In this document: positions 50,821-60,180 of the stretch, one piece after another
How the letters are laid out: the number at the start of each line of letters is the position of its first letter
How positions within the stretch are numbered: position 1 is the first letter of the stretch
Source of the DNA: Rostratula benghalensis
Lineage: Eukaryota; Chordata; Aves; Charadriiformes; Rostratulidae
Direction: 5' to 3'
Length of the DNA: 64,000 nt
NCBI GenBank assembly: GCA_013399305.1
Contig: VXAI01000639.1
Location: 100,093 to 164,092, forward strand
Translations under genes and position numbers: made by a program
The notes under the pieces: generated by a model
The model's database searches: none
Seen by the model: only the letters and a program-made list of their open reading frames with translations
Told to the model about the DNA's origin: nothing

Positions 50821-50934
50821 AGACGTGTGTGTAGAAGCCCCGGGTGCAGCTCTGTGTGCCTCCCCGTGAAGGTCATGGAGCGGAGCAGTGCCAGCCAGGG
50901 GCACCTGGGCAGGCCTGGGGAGGTGCCAGCCTCC

Positions 50935-51115
50935 CGAGGTCCAACAAGGCCCAATGTAGGGGCAATCCCAAGCACAAATACAGGCTGGATGGAGAACGGA
51001 TTAAGAACAGCTCTGAGGAGGACTTGGGAGTGTTGGATGAGACACTCAATAGGAGCTGGCAAAGTGTGCTGGCAACCCAAAAAGCCCCCCATTCCAGGCT
51101 GCATCCCCAGCAGGG
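50935..51115 (+). mobile_element. CR1 LINE internal fragment, sense
   Basis: GAGGTCCAACAAGGCCCAAT and following sequence match the CR1 ORF2 C-terminal region in sense (SSEEDLGVLDETLNRS). It lacks the 3' tail. Confidence 0.75.
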
Positions 51116-51149
51116 TGAGGGGTGGGAGGGTTTCCCCTCTGCTCTGGGG

Positions 51150-51366
51150 AGACACAGAATCCCAGACTCTCAGGGATGGGAAGGGACCTTGAAAGCTCAT
51201 CCAGCCCAATCCCCCTGCCAGAGCAGGAACACCCAGAGCAGGGCACACAGGAACATGTCCAGGAGGGCTTTGAATGTCTCCAGAGAAGGAGACTCCACCA
51301 CCTCTCTGGGCAGCCCCTGCCAGTGCTCCCTCACCGTGAAGAAGTTTTTCCTCATATTTCAGTGGA
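51150..51366 (-). mobile_element. CR1 LINE 3' fragment, antisense
   Basis: Begins ACACAGAATCCCAGACTCTC, then GGGAAGGGACCTTGAAAGCT; a typical CR1 3' end on the minus strand, cut after about 215 bp. Confidence 0.92.
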
Positions 51367-51369
51367 CAA

Positions 51370-52620
51370 TTCTAGGATTCTGTGACTAGGACAGTGATGG
51401 CATTTCATGTCCTATGGGCTGTCTTGCTACCTCCGTGCATTTCTGCTGATACCTGGTGAAATCTCAGAGCCATTCTCTTGCGCAGTATGAGCCCTGTGAA
51501 CCACCTTTCTCTGTACTATGCCTTAAAACAGTATTTTCCAAAATATGGAGGGAGTTTCATGCCTAACCTTATTCTTGAAAGGTCAACAAGGGCTTTGAGA
51601 ATTAGGGGGGTGATCCTCCCTCCAAGATTCAGGAGGAACCAAGTGCTCAGGACTCCTTCAGTCCCCCACATTCCTCTTACCCATGGGAGGACAAAGGCAT
51701 GCAGGGCCAAAGCACCCTCTTCCTGTTCTAACCTCGAGGTTCCCACCCAGCTGGCAGGAGAATCCCGAGCCCAGGGCACAGCCACACGCACAGGAATCCT
51801 GTTGTAGACCCCAGCCTTCAAACTCCCACAGCAGCCTCCAAGGGAAGCCACAGACTTGATGCTTTGTCCTGCTTAAGAAGTCCTGATGTCACCAAGGCAG
51901 AGAGCTTCAAGATGGACCTGCCGCTGGCCAACGCTGAGCCAAGCAGCAATGTTGGTATCACCTTGTGGGATAATGTGAGAGAAGGGGTAAACACTGCTGT
52001 ACAACAGCAGCTGGGAGGGAGGAGTGAGAAGATGTGATGAGGAACAACTCTGCAGACACCAAGGACAGTGAAGGGGAGAAGGTCACACTCCGTGACCAGT
52101 CACAACCACCTGCCAAGGAGATTTGAGGATCTGTGCCCTCATGGGCTTGAAAAACCTTGGGTTTCCCGCTGATTCCAGCCCAGTGGTTTCTGCCAGTGAG
52201 AGGGACCCCACTGCTGACACCAGCCTGGTGGGGGATTTTGCATCTCTGTGGCCTGAGCCCCGCTCATGCCCCGTGAGTGCCTTTCCTTTCCCTCCAGCAG
52301 GAAGGGGAGCAGAAGGTGTCCTGCCTGCTTTGATGGCATCACGGCAGGGGTCAGTCACCTCAGAGCTCGGGCTTTGCTGGAGACCCCTGTGCTGGTGGGG
52401 GACCACTCTCCAGCCGCCCACGAACCCCGCTGGTGCCCAGTGCCATCCCCTGCCTCAGTGGGACTCCTCTGTGCACAGAGACCCCCTGTCCCTGGGGTGG
52501 CTGTGCCAGCACCCCCAGTACCCTGCAGCCCCAGGAACCACCAGCAAGGGGAAACCACAGCTCTGCAAACGCCGCAGGTGCCCAAGGAAACACTGGGAGA
52601 GCCTGGGTCTGAAGAAGACC
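51370..52620. other. Intergenic region between MMP24 promoter side and FSIP2-like gene
   Basis: Unique sequence. No exon or repeat is recognised beyond the two flanking CR1 pieces. Confidence 0.65.
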
Positions 52621-52656
52621 TATCCAATGCTTTATTAACAACAAACCCCACGGACT

Positions 52657-53301
52657 CTACCCCTCTTTTTCGGTCCACTTCCTCAGGACATCGTCCACAA
52701 GCTTCCCCACAAACTCCTTGGTGTCCATCGTGAGCTGCAGGGACTTCCCTCTGACAGGCCTGAGGCGCACTGCCCTGCGCCAAACTCGTACTGGAGCTGG
52801 GGGCTTGGGACCCGCCGGAGGGACCGGCTGCAAGGGTGACTGCGGTCCCGTGGAGGGGAGGGCATCTGCAGTCGGAGAGCTCTCCTGCTCCTCTTCTTTT
52901 GGTGCCTCTGGGAGAGGCTTTCCCAAATTCGGTTTGGGGGGCAGCGCAGGCCGAGGCTGTTGGATCCGCTCTAATACAGATGCCACAATGGACCGTGCCT
53001 TGGTCCTTACAGACAAAGCACTGGCTCCAGATGTCTCGGATCCAGCCTCAGGGCTGGGGCTCTTGGGCACCTCGGCAGCTTCCTGTGCCGGCTGAGACTG
53101 GGAGCAGGGTTTGCCTTCCTCCGTATCTGCTGTCACCTTCGTCGGCTTCTTCGACTTCCGGGGGACCCTTCTGGTCTTGGGTGGACGCGGGCAAGTTGGT
53201 TTTTGAGGCTGCAATGGCTGCTCATAGGGGCAGGAAGGTTTGATGGCTCCTGGTGGTCTGTGGGCATCCCGCAATTTGGCCAGGTGTTGCCGAAGCCTCT
53301 C
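52657..53301 (-). CDS. FSIP2-like exon 5, proline/lysine-rich tail and stop
   Basis: 214 codons plus TAG after TCCTTTTCAG|GAGAGG. First residues ERLRQHLAKLRDAHRP continue the coiled coil; the rest is low complexity with PKTRRVPRKSKKPTK and ends in a short predicted helix. Confidence 0.82.
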   Translation of the reverse strand, partial: ERLRQHLAKLRDAHRPPGAIKPSCPYEQPLQPQKPTCPRPPKTRRVPRKSKKPTKVTADTEEGKPCSQSQPAQEAAEVPKSPSPEAGSETSGASALSVRTKARSIVASVLERIQQPRPALPPKPNLGKPLPEAPKEEEQESSPTADALPSTGPQSPLQPVPPAGPKPPAPVRVWRRAVRLRPVRGKSLQLTMDTKEFVGKLVDDVLRKWTEKEG

Positions 53302-55100
53302 CTGAAAAGGAGACACCAGGTTGTGGCTCGCTGTTGCCTGGATAAGTTCTCATGCCCCTGCGTGCCAAGGCTTCACACAGGCCCAGGACAAGGCCCCGCT
53401 TCAGCCCTGAGACGAGGGCAGAAGAGAAGGGCTTCCCTTGGCTCTCTGTGTGGCTGCATCTCTCCTTCCTGCCTGTGCCCACCCCAGCACCCTGCGCTGA
53501 ATCACAGAATGCTCTGGGGCTGGAAGGGACCTCTGGAAATCATCCAGTCCAACCCCTGCCAGAGCAGGGTCACCCACAGCAGGTCCCACAGGAACGTGTC
53601 CAGGTGGGGTTTGAATGTCTCCAGAGAAGGAGACTCCACCACCTCTCTGGGCAGCCTGGTCCAGGGCTCTGCCACCCTCACAGGAAACAAATTTCTCCTC
53701 ATGTTTAGGTGGAACTTCCCATGTTCAAGTTGGTGCCCATTCCCTCTTGTCCTGTGTCTGGACACCAATAAATGACCCAAGTCCCTCAGCCTTTCTTCAC
53801 GGACATCTTCTAATCCTCTCGTTTCTGGAGCTTGTATCCTCTCAGCACTTCCCTGTCCTTTTTGAACTGGGGAGCTCAGAACTGGACACAGAGTGCTCCA
53901 GATGGGGCCTCACCGGGGCAGAGCTGGTGCAGTTCTGAGATGGGCAGTCCTTGCCCTGCCACGCTCTCCAGCTGCCCCGCACAGCCCTCACCTCTCCTCA
54001 CCCAGGCACAGCCCCAGCCCTCAGCAGCCCACTGCTGATCGATGGCCACCAACGCTCTGCTCTGCTCACCTCTTCCTTCCTCCACACGTGCTCAGCCTGC
54101 AGCTTCAGCTTGGTCAGGTACTGCCTGTAGTCGTTGAACTCCTTCAGAGTGGAAACCACCTACACAGAGAGGAGGGCAGAAACCCCTCAGGAACTGCCAA
54201 GCCTTCCAAGAGGTGCCTTCCCCAGCAGAGAACCAGCCCCGTGGAGCTGCTCCTCTGCCCACGTGTCCTCCGCGCTCCGGGAACCCCTTTGATCAGCCCC
54301 GCAACATCCAGACCTACTCTGCCATCACTGGTGATGAGGCCCTGGTTCCGCAGCCTCTGGAAGTTGTCTCTGCGCCTGTGATATTCACGCAGATAGGGGT
54401 CGTGCAGGCTGCTGTACTCCACCTGAAGCATTCGACTGTAGGGGTCTCCCAGGTCATAAAACCCCGAGGGCCGCTGAAGCTGTAAGAGAGTTGTTCCCGA
54501 GTGTGAACGGAGCAGGAGAGAGCAGCAGGGACGAAGGCGCTCCCGAGCTGCTCTACGCACACAGGGAGGCATTCCCAAACCTGCGAGGTTTAGACCCATT
54601 CCTGATTTACTTCCCACCCACAGGAAAAACCTCTACTTCAGAGACTCTCCAGCACAGGGGGAACCCTGTGCCTGCATCCTCCCACCAGAAGGACTTCTCT
54701 GAACGACAGGGACCCCATAAAATAGCTCTCCTACCCTTTCCACCGCCTTTACCTTTTCCCCCAGCTTCGCCCTGCAGAAGACAGGCTTGGCGTTGCGTGG
54801 CACGGGGATCTTGACAGCCAGTGGGAGGTCAAGCAGTAGCTCGGGGTCCATCAGCCTAGGAGCTACTCCTTCCAGATGCTGTCTTATGTGCCCCATCTAG
54901 GAAGACAGAGACACACTCAGGCGCTGGCTCAGGAAGCCTCTTGCATGGCAGCTTCAAAAAAAGCCCATCCCCAGGCCCCAGAGCTACCCCCGTGTCTCAG
55001 GCCCCCTCTCCATCTGCCCAGGGCTCACCATTTCCGCCATTTCCCGCACTTTTGGCAGCGTGTGTTCCTTTCGGACACCAGCAGTGAGACCGTGCTCCAT
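52657..55100 (-). CDS. FSIP2-like short protein (fibrous sheath interacting protein 2 N-terminal homology), complete five exons
   Basis: Coding exons (minus): 55029-55100, 54753-54896, 54318-54479, 54070-54159, 52657-53301. All introns are phase 0 with GT/AG, giving 370 aa. Residues about 40-145 align with the FSIP2 N-terminus: LLDLPLAVKIPVP, CRAKLGEK, FYDLGDPYSRML, YSSLHDPYLREYHRRRDN, LRNQGLITSDG, STLKEFNDYRQYLTKLKLQ. FSIP2 (about 6900 aa in human) binds AKAP4 in the sperm-tail fibrous sheath; here the repetitive giant part is absent and is replaced by a Lys/Pro/Ser/Glu-rich tail (157-345) ending in FVGKLVDDVLRKWTEKEG, a possible amphipathic helix. AATAAA (52631-52636) lies just past TAG. 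Role is inferred: a sperm flagellum scaffold. Exon 5 is preceded by an intron holding a CR1. No stop or frameshift is seen, so it is likely functional. Confidence 0.85.
53302..54069 (-). other. FSIP2-like intron 4
   Basis: Occupied mostly by a CR1 fragment at 53500-53935. Confidence 0.8.
53500..53935 (-). mobile_element. CR1 LINE, 0.43 kb, antisense
   Basis: Complement of CR1 3' end: AATCACAGAATGCTCTGGGG, GGAAGGGACCTCTGGAAATC, then ORF tail ([20 protein letters not shown]). Confidence 0.92.
54070..54159 (-). CDS. FSIP2-like exon 4
   Basis: 30 codons after CTGTGTAG|GTGGTT, donor GAAGAG|GTGAGC. Encodes STLKEFNDYRQYLTKLKLQ, matching the coiled-coil start in FSIP2. Too short for the ORF list. 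Confidence 0.88.
54318..54479 (-). CDS. FSIP2-like exon 3
   Basis: 54 codons after CTCTTACAG|CTTCAG, donor GGCAGA|GTAGGT. Carries the most conserved block, YDLGDPYSRMLQVEYSSLHD. Confidence 0.9.
54753..54896 (-). CDS. FSIP2-like exon 2
   Basis: 48 codons after acceptor GTCTTCCTAG|ATGGGG, donor GAAAAG|GTAAAG. Carries the LLDLPLAVKIPVP motif of the FSIP2 N-terminus. Confidence 0.88.
55029..55100 (-). CDS. FSIP2-like exon 1
   Basis: 24 codons, MEHGLTAGVRKEHTLPK..., donor GAAATG|GTGAGC. The start at 55100 was chosen because a TATA box lies about 110 bp upstream; an in-frame ATG at 55262 would lie upstream of that TATA box. Confidence 0.7.
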
Positions 55101-55207
55101 GGCTCCTTCCTTCCAAGAGCTCTCCTGAAGCTGTGACCCTGCACCAGCACCTCTCGCTCCAGAGGTACCCAGCTGTGGCCACCTCTGCTGGTCTCCCAGC
55201 CCGTGCC

Positions 55208-55215
55208 TATATATA
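55208..55215 (-). promoter_or_regulatory. TATA box of the FSIP2-like gene
   Basis: TATATATA followed on the minus strand by AGGC, about 110 bp upstream of the ATG, in an otherwise GC-rich region. Confidence 0.6.
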
Positions 55216-55253
55216 GCAGTCCCGCACTGTTCCATCATCGCCTTGCTGCATTG

Positions 55254-55261
55254 TGACATCA
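55254..55261. promoter_or_regulatory. CRE-like element upstream of the FSIP2-like gene
   Basis: TGACATCA, one mismatch from the cAMP-response element TGACGTCA, about 40 bp upstream of the TATA box. CREM-bound sites of this kind are known in post-meiotic germ-cell promoters, which fits a sperm-tail protein. The link is inference. Confidence 0.4.
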
Positions 55262-55864
55262 CCGTGTCCCTGCACCCTCACACTGTTCTGTCACTGCCAC
55301 GCCAACACCAGCCACCGCTGCTGCCCGCTGCCTGGGGGGTGGGAGGGGCTGGCCTGGAGGCCCCTTTGGACAGACCTGTTGGCCACCCGCTCTTGCTGGC
55401 CCAGCTTTGAGAGGTCATCTCCACTGGCCCCTTCCCACCTCAACTCCTCTGTGATCTGGGAAGGAAAGAGGCATCCTCTCCCACTGGGGAGAAACGCAGG
55501 GAACTGCCACACCGGAGATGCTTGCCTTTGACTCAGTTGTACCCCCTTTTCCTTTTTACACGTCTCCCCTGTTTGGCTGTGGGTATTTTCTGGTGCTGAC
55601 ATGACTGCAAAGAGGGTCTGGCTCCTCGCAGTGGCAGCCACGCTGCTCTGGAGCAGATCCAGCCCCTGGCAGTGAGCATTTCCCTCTCTCGGGGTGACCA
55701 TCGTGCAGGGACCAGGAGGGAGCTCTGTTTGCCCGGCCAGGAGAGAAGGACGCCTGGGAGAGGGGGGCTGGCAGTGGAGGTGCTGGTGGGCCTGAAGAGC
55801 TGGAAATGTCCTGGGAACCAGCTGGGATGGACAGAGAGACACAGGGAGCTCAGGCCTTAGCTTG
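55262..55864. other. Intergenic sequence upstream of FSIP2-like gene
   Basis: GC-rich unique sequence. The long minus-strand open frame at 55291-56070 has no recognisable motif and overlaps the CR1 fragment, so I treat it as chance. Confidence 0.6.
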
Positions 55865-56075
55865 ACCCATTGCCCGCAGCCTGCGATACACATCAGGTCA
55901 TGTTTCAGTGAGCAAGAATCGGGCTGGGGATCAACCTCATGGGCTCCGATGCTGCCACTGCACACCGGCTGGAGGCTGGGCCTGAGAGCGGCGCTGAACG
56001 GAGTTAAACCCAGTTGGTGGCCGGTCACGAGTGGGGCTCCCCAGGGCTCGGTACTGGGGCCAGTTCTCATCCCGG
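55865..56075 (+). mobile_element. CR1 LINE ORF2 internal fragment, sense
   Basis: Contains the reverse-transcriptase turn sequence around VTSGAPQGSVLGPVL in the plus frame, a hallmark of CR1 polymerase. Only about 200 bp remain. Confidence 0.75.
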
Positions 56076-56700
56076 GACCTTGATACTCTTTTATACATAC
56101 TGTACATCTTTCATTGTTTTCTTCTTAATATTGCAATAAAGCAATCCCTGTTGGGGACCCACGTTGGAACAGTCTGTTCCTGAAGGACTGCACTTCATGT
56201 GAAGGACCCATTCTGGAGCAGATCTTGAAGAACTGGAGCCCATGGGAAGGAGACCTATTGGAGAAGTTAGGGCAGGATGATCTCCCATGGGAGAGACCCC
56301 TCGCTGGAGCAGCGGAACAGCACAGGGAGGAAGGAGCAGCAGAGACAAAGTGTTAGGAGCTGACCTCAACCCACATTCTCCAGCCCTCTACACTGTTCAG
56401 GGGGAGAAGGTAGAAGAGTCAGGTGTGAAGTTGAGCCTGGGAAGAAGGAAGGGGTTGGGGGAAGGTGGGTTTAGATTTGTTCTTATTTCTTATTATCCTG
56501 CTTTTGTTTAATTGGCAATAAAGTTGATTTCCCCAAGCTGAGTCGGTTTTGCCTGTGACAGTAACTGGTGAGTGATCTCCCTGTCCTTATCATGACCCAG
56601 GAGACTTTCATCATATCCTCTCCCCCCTGTCCTGTCAAAGAGGGGGAGCGATAGAGCTTGAGTGATAGGGCTTCTTGGGCACCTGTTGGATAGCCAAGGT
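56076..56700 (+). mobile_element. LTR-like element of an avian ERV (ERVL-type?)
   Basis: A 600-bp stretch with two AATAAA motifs (near 56139 and 56516) and an ERV-style tail: CAGTAACTGGTGAGTGATCT, then a purine tract (AAAGAGGGGGAGCG) and GGGCACCTGTTGGATAGCCA with AAGGTCAACCCACCA. From memory this resembles abundant avian ERVL-type repeats. Borders and family are uncertain. Confidence 0.45.
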
Positions 56701-56978
56701 CAACCCACCAGTCCTCTACATCCCTTCCTCACCACCTTCACCTTCCACACACCTCCAGTTGCCCATGGCCTCTCCATGTCCCCTGACCACACTGCTAGTG
56801 AAAGGTCCATCAGCACTGCAACGTTTAGGTTTGTACTTTGTTTCCTCCCACTGCAGGGCTGGACAGCTTGAAATTGCCTGTGGCAAGGTCTACGGCAAGT
56901 CCACAGTGAGTCCATGACAAGTTTATGGTGGGTCCATGGTGGTCCTCACCTAGGGGTGCTGCTTCTGTGGGGACAGCC
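56701..56978. other. Intergenic, nothing recognised
   Basis: Unique GC-rich sequence between the LTR-like element and the sacsin-like exon. Confidence 0.6.
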
Positions 56979-57722
56979 TCACACTCTGCCCGGGTGGTTC
57001 TGCAGCCTCCCCAGCACTCCCTGCACCCCCTTCAGTACCTCTTCCTCACCCACACTGATGAAGGCCCTGCTGGGCGTGATGGGGAAGGGGTGGTAACCCG
57101 GGTGCTGTGTGGCCTTGCCATCCACGCCACAGCCACGCAAGGCCTCCACCTCCTCTGCCAGGACCCTCAGCTTTGGCTCCACCGCCTCCAGCCATTGGGC
57201 CGGCCTCACCAGCTCCACTGGGGCCTGAAAGGTGTCATCATGGCAAAGTGCAGCAGCCACCAGCGCCTTCTCCAGGGCCTGGTGCACCTTGAAGAGAACC
57301 CAGTTGGGACAGCAGCACCAGATGCCATTGTGGGCTGCCTGCAGGTCACTCTCAGCCTCCCTCAGCCACCACTGTGCCTCTGGGATGGATAGAGTCAGGG
57401 CTGTGGCCTCCTCATTGCACAACCAGGAGCCATGGCTTTCCTCTCCCCAGAAGTGCTGCTGGGTGGCACTTCCAGTGTTGTGCTGGGGGGAGAGGCCCCG
57501 CTTTAGCCCCTTGAGAGCACCCATCTGCCCCAAGGTCGCTGGGCTGTCTCCATTCTCCTCTGGCATCAGGCTGTGCCGGCCCTTCCATGGCTTGCCCTTT
57601 GCCACAGCCTTCTCCTGCAGCTTCTTCTCCAGCTTTTCCAGTCAGAATTCCAGTGACGTATCCTTGATCAAATGGGGACAGAAGTCAGGTGTGCTCATCA
57701 CATTCATAATCATCAACCTCTG
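56979..57722 (-). pseudogene. Sacsin-like C-terminal exon with HEPN domain, interrupted by an in-frame stop
   Basis: After acceptor CCTGTCCAG|CAGAGG at 57722 the frame reads RLMIMNVMSTPDFCPHLIKD, then TGA at 57642-57644 (LEF*LEKLEKKLQ), then stays open to a normal stop at 56979. The last 135 residues fit the sacsin HEPN fold: EAQWWLREAESDLQAAHN, WVLFKVHQALEKALVAA, a helix with LRVLAEEVEALRGCGVD and YHPFPITPSRAF. In sacsin this domain binds nucleotides and dimerises at the C-terminus. No DnaJ domain and no upstream exon is visible; the upstream side is occupied by the ERV at 58.1-60.5 kb. One stop in an otherwise preserved frame suggests a young pseudogene, an assembly or sequencing error, or a start downstream of the stop. 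Confidence 0.7.
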
Positions 57723-57730
57723 CTGGACAG

Positions 57731-58130
57731 GCAGGTGAGTGATCAAGGGAAACAAGGGGCAATCAGCCACCAAAGAGCAGAAGATGCAAGTACAAATATT
57801 ACAACGGCTCCGTAAAGGGCAGGAGTTCAAGGTTCCCCAACTTGAGCTTTTAACTTTGTGTGGATTTGTGATCATTATCCCTGGTTCCCACAGGGAGGAA
57901 CCTTTGATGTTTCATTGTGGAAAGACATAGGATATCATTTGCAAAAACGTGATGTCCCTGGGGGTACGACCCTGCCTGAGGGCATTCTCTTATCCTGGTG
58001 AACAGGGTTTTTTGTCATTTCAGCACTGCAACCTGCTGATCATGGAGAACTTTCCCCAGAGCTGAGTGTCCTTTGATCCAGGACCCATTAATCCTGAGAA
58101 AAAGCCTCATTTATATCCCCCTGACCCTGA
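57731..58130. other. Spacer between sacsin-like exon and provirus
   Basis: No recognised feature. It may include the left part of the provirus; no 5' LTR was identified. Confidence 0.5.
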
Positions 58131-58281
58131 CATGTGGTCACAGTCAACTACTTCTGTGAATGTTTGCGTTGCCTGGTGTTATTGATGCAGATTATACAGG
58201 AGAAATTCGGATCACGGTATGGACTCCAACCCTTGCACAATCCCTGCTGGACAACTCATTGCACAACGAATTTAATTTTGT

Positions 58282-58536
58282 GTGATCGGACCTCCTGGCA
58301 GGGGCTGCCATACAGGTGGTTTCCCGAGCAGAAATGCACCACAACTTTTTTGGATGCACCATATTTCACAAGACCAGCCTTTGCTTGTGTGCCATATTGA
58401 TGGATGCCCTTTTTCAGGTCTGGTAGACAGAGGGGCTGGTGTCACTCTCATCCAGCAACATGACTGGCCTTTGGCAAATGCTGCCTCTACCATTGTTGGA
58501 GTGGGAGGTTTCCAAATACCAGTGCTAAGAGAGTGA
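58282..58536 (+). pseudogene. ERV protease remnant
   Basis: Plus-frame fragment containing PLLVCHIDGCPFSGLVDRG. The catalytic Asp-Thr-Gly motif has Arg in place of Thr. It is preceded by a frameshifted dUTPase tail and followed by a stop after VLRE. Confidence 0.7.
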
Positions 58537-59457
58537 CAGTAGAAGGTTCTGAAGGGTGCATCTGTCCCATCCGGCCTTTTGTTATGATTGTCCCCTGCAC
58601 CTTGTGGGGCTGAGACCTTCTGCAGCAATGGAATTTATCCCTTTCTACAAATTTAACCTGAACTATCAAGCAGCCTCATATTAGACTGACATGGAAAATG
58701 ACAAACCCAGTTTAGGTTGATCAGTGTCCCCTAAAAGGCGAGAGTCTGCTCTGAGAGACCTTTTCAATATGTACATTTTACTGCTGATACTTGTTTGGCT
58801 CATGCTGTAGCCTCTGCATGTGCAGGGGAAGGGGTTCATGATGTTTGGCGCCACTGGCTTTGCCATCATGGGTCTTCCTCGCTCCAGATGAGGAGCTCGC
58901 TTCCTCTCTTAAGATGGATGAGAGACCAGGCTGTGCATCACAACGGCCTGCTCACTTTTTGGAACAGGGGGGCATCCAGCACACAATAGGTATCCTACAT
59001 TCTCCTACAGGATGAGCATATCCACCAAACATTAAAACACAGGCTTATAAAACAAAAAGGGGGACCCCTCAAGAAAGACTCTGGAAAGCTCTGTTTGTAC
59101 TTGATTTTTTGAATTGTAATGTACACTGCTGTCTCTGGACACTGGGGAGGGTCAGAGCGTGGAAAGAGAGCCCCCCGGGGTTCTATAAAAGCCTAGAAAT
59201 GGGGAAATGGAAGGGTTGGTGCCATAAATAATGCAGGGATGAGGGTCTGCTGTGTTTCCAGAGACAGAGTTCTATGGAGGATACCAGCAAGACTGGTCTG
59301 GCCTGCACTGAGACAACAGTCTGAAGACACAACCTCCGCTGACAACTTCCCTGCAGATGATGGTGGCCACTAACAGCCTAGGTGTTACTGTAGTGCTGGT
59401 AGGAGCATGGATAGAGGAATGTACAGGATGGCTTGTTCCACAACTGCATGGTAATGT

Positions 59458-60140
59458 TTGGGTAACTCTGGCCGATGCAAAGGGTCAGGACACTTTATAC
59501 AAAGCGTAGCTCCACCTCAGAATCCATTTTCTACATGCCTAGTAGGAGTCCCTCTTGATCTAACACAACCAGCAGTAGCATGGCAATATCCCCTCTGCAA
59601 CCACACAAAAGTGTCACCAGAAATGATAGCCAGAAAGAATGGGACTCTTGCTTGTCACGTTTACCACAGAGTGTGGTGACCGGGCTATCTTTTGGAGCCC
59701 AAATATGAAATTATTGCTGCCTCTGCTCTCACTCGTGCAACAGCCAGTGAGCAAGCCCGAGATACCCTCAACAAACTTGGTTGTTGGCTTGCAAAACAGC
59801 AATGCGATGAGTGATGCCATCTCAGGATTGCTGATTTTCTCCTCCTGGCTCATGGCCACCGATGTCAAGAGTTCGATGGAATGCATTGTATGAATTTGAG
59901 TGATCACTCTAAATCTATCCACACCCAGCCTGATGAACTACAGTGCTTAATTAAACAGCTACAGGTAGAAGATGGGTGGAACTGGAGGTGGTCGTGTTTG
60001 CAAAATCTAGCAATGTATGATATTATCTTGCTTGTAATCTTTGTCTGCAAAGCTGGTTGTGTACCCTGTTTAATTAGCACAATGCTAATTGCGTTGAGCT
60101 GTTCAGCACAGTGTACCACACACGTACATGTACACACTGC
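59458..60140 (+). pseudogene. ERV env remnants (surface and transmembrane parts)
   Basis: Two env pieces in shifted frames: a surface-subunit start (ENPFSTCLVGVPLDL-like with N-linked sites such as NHT and NGT) and the C-terminal end of the transmembrane subunit with a hydrophobic helix (YDIILLVIFV) before cysteine-rich residues. Stops and deletions separate them. Confidence 0.65.
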
Positions 60141-60180
60141 TTTGTGCTCTCAGTGTGCTTCTAAAACAAAGAGGGGGGAG

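Noticed and set aside
50414..50869. Plus open frame of 151 codons in the CpG island
   Set aside because: Ala/Arg/Gly/Pro bias from GC-rich DNA; overlaps MMP24 exon 1 on the other strand.
53352..53775. Plus open frames with [20 protein letters not shown]
   Set aside because: This recurring peptide appears wherever a CR1 lies antisense; it is a shadow of the repeat.
55291..56070. Minus open frame of 259 codons
   Set aside because: The right end is antisense to a CR1 polymerase fragment and the rest has no motif; GC-rich DNA gives long chance frames.
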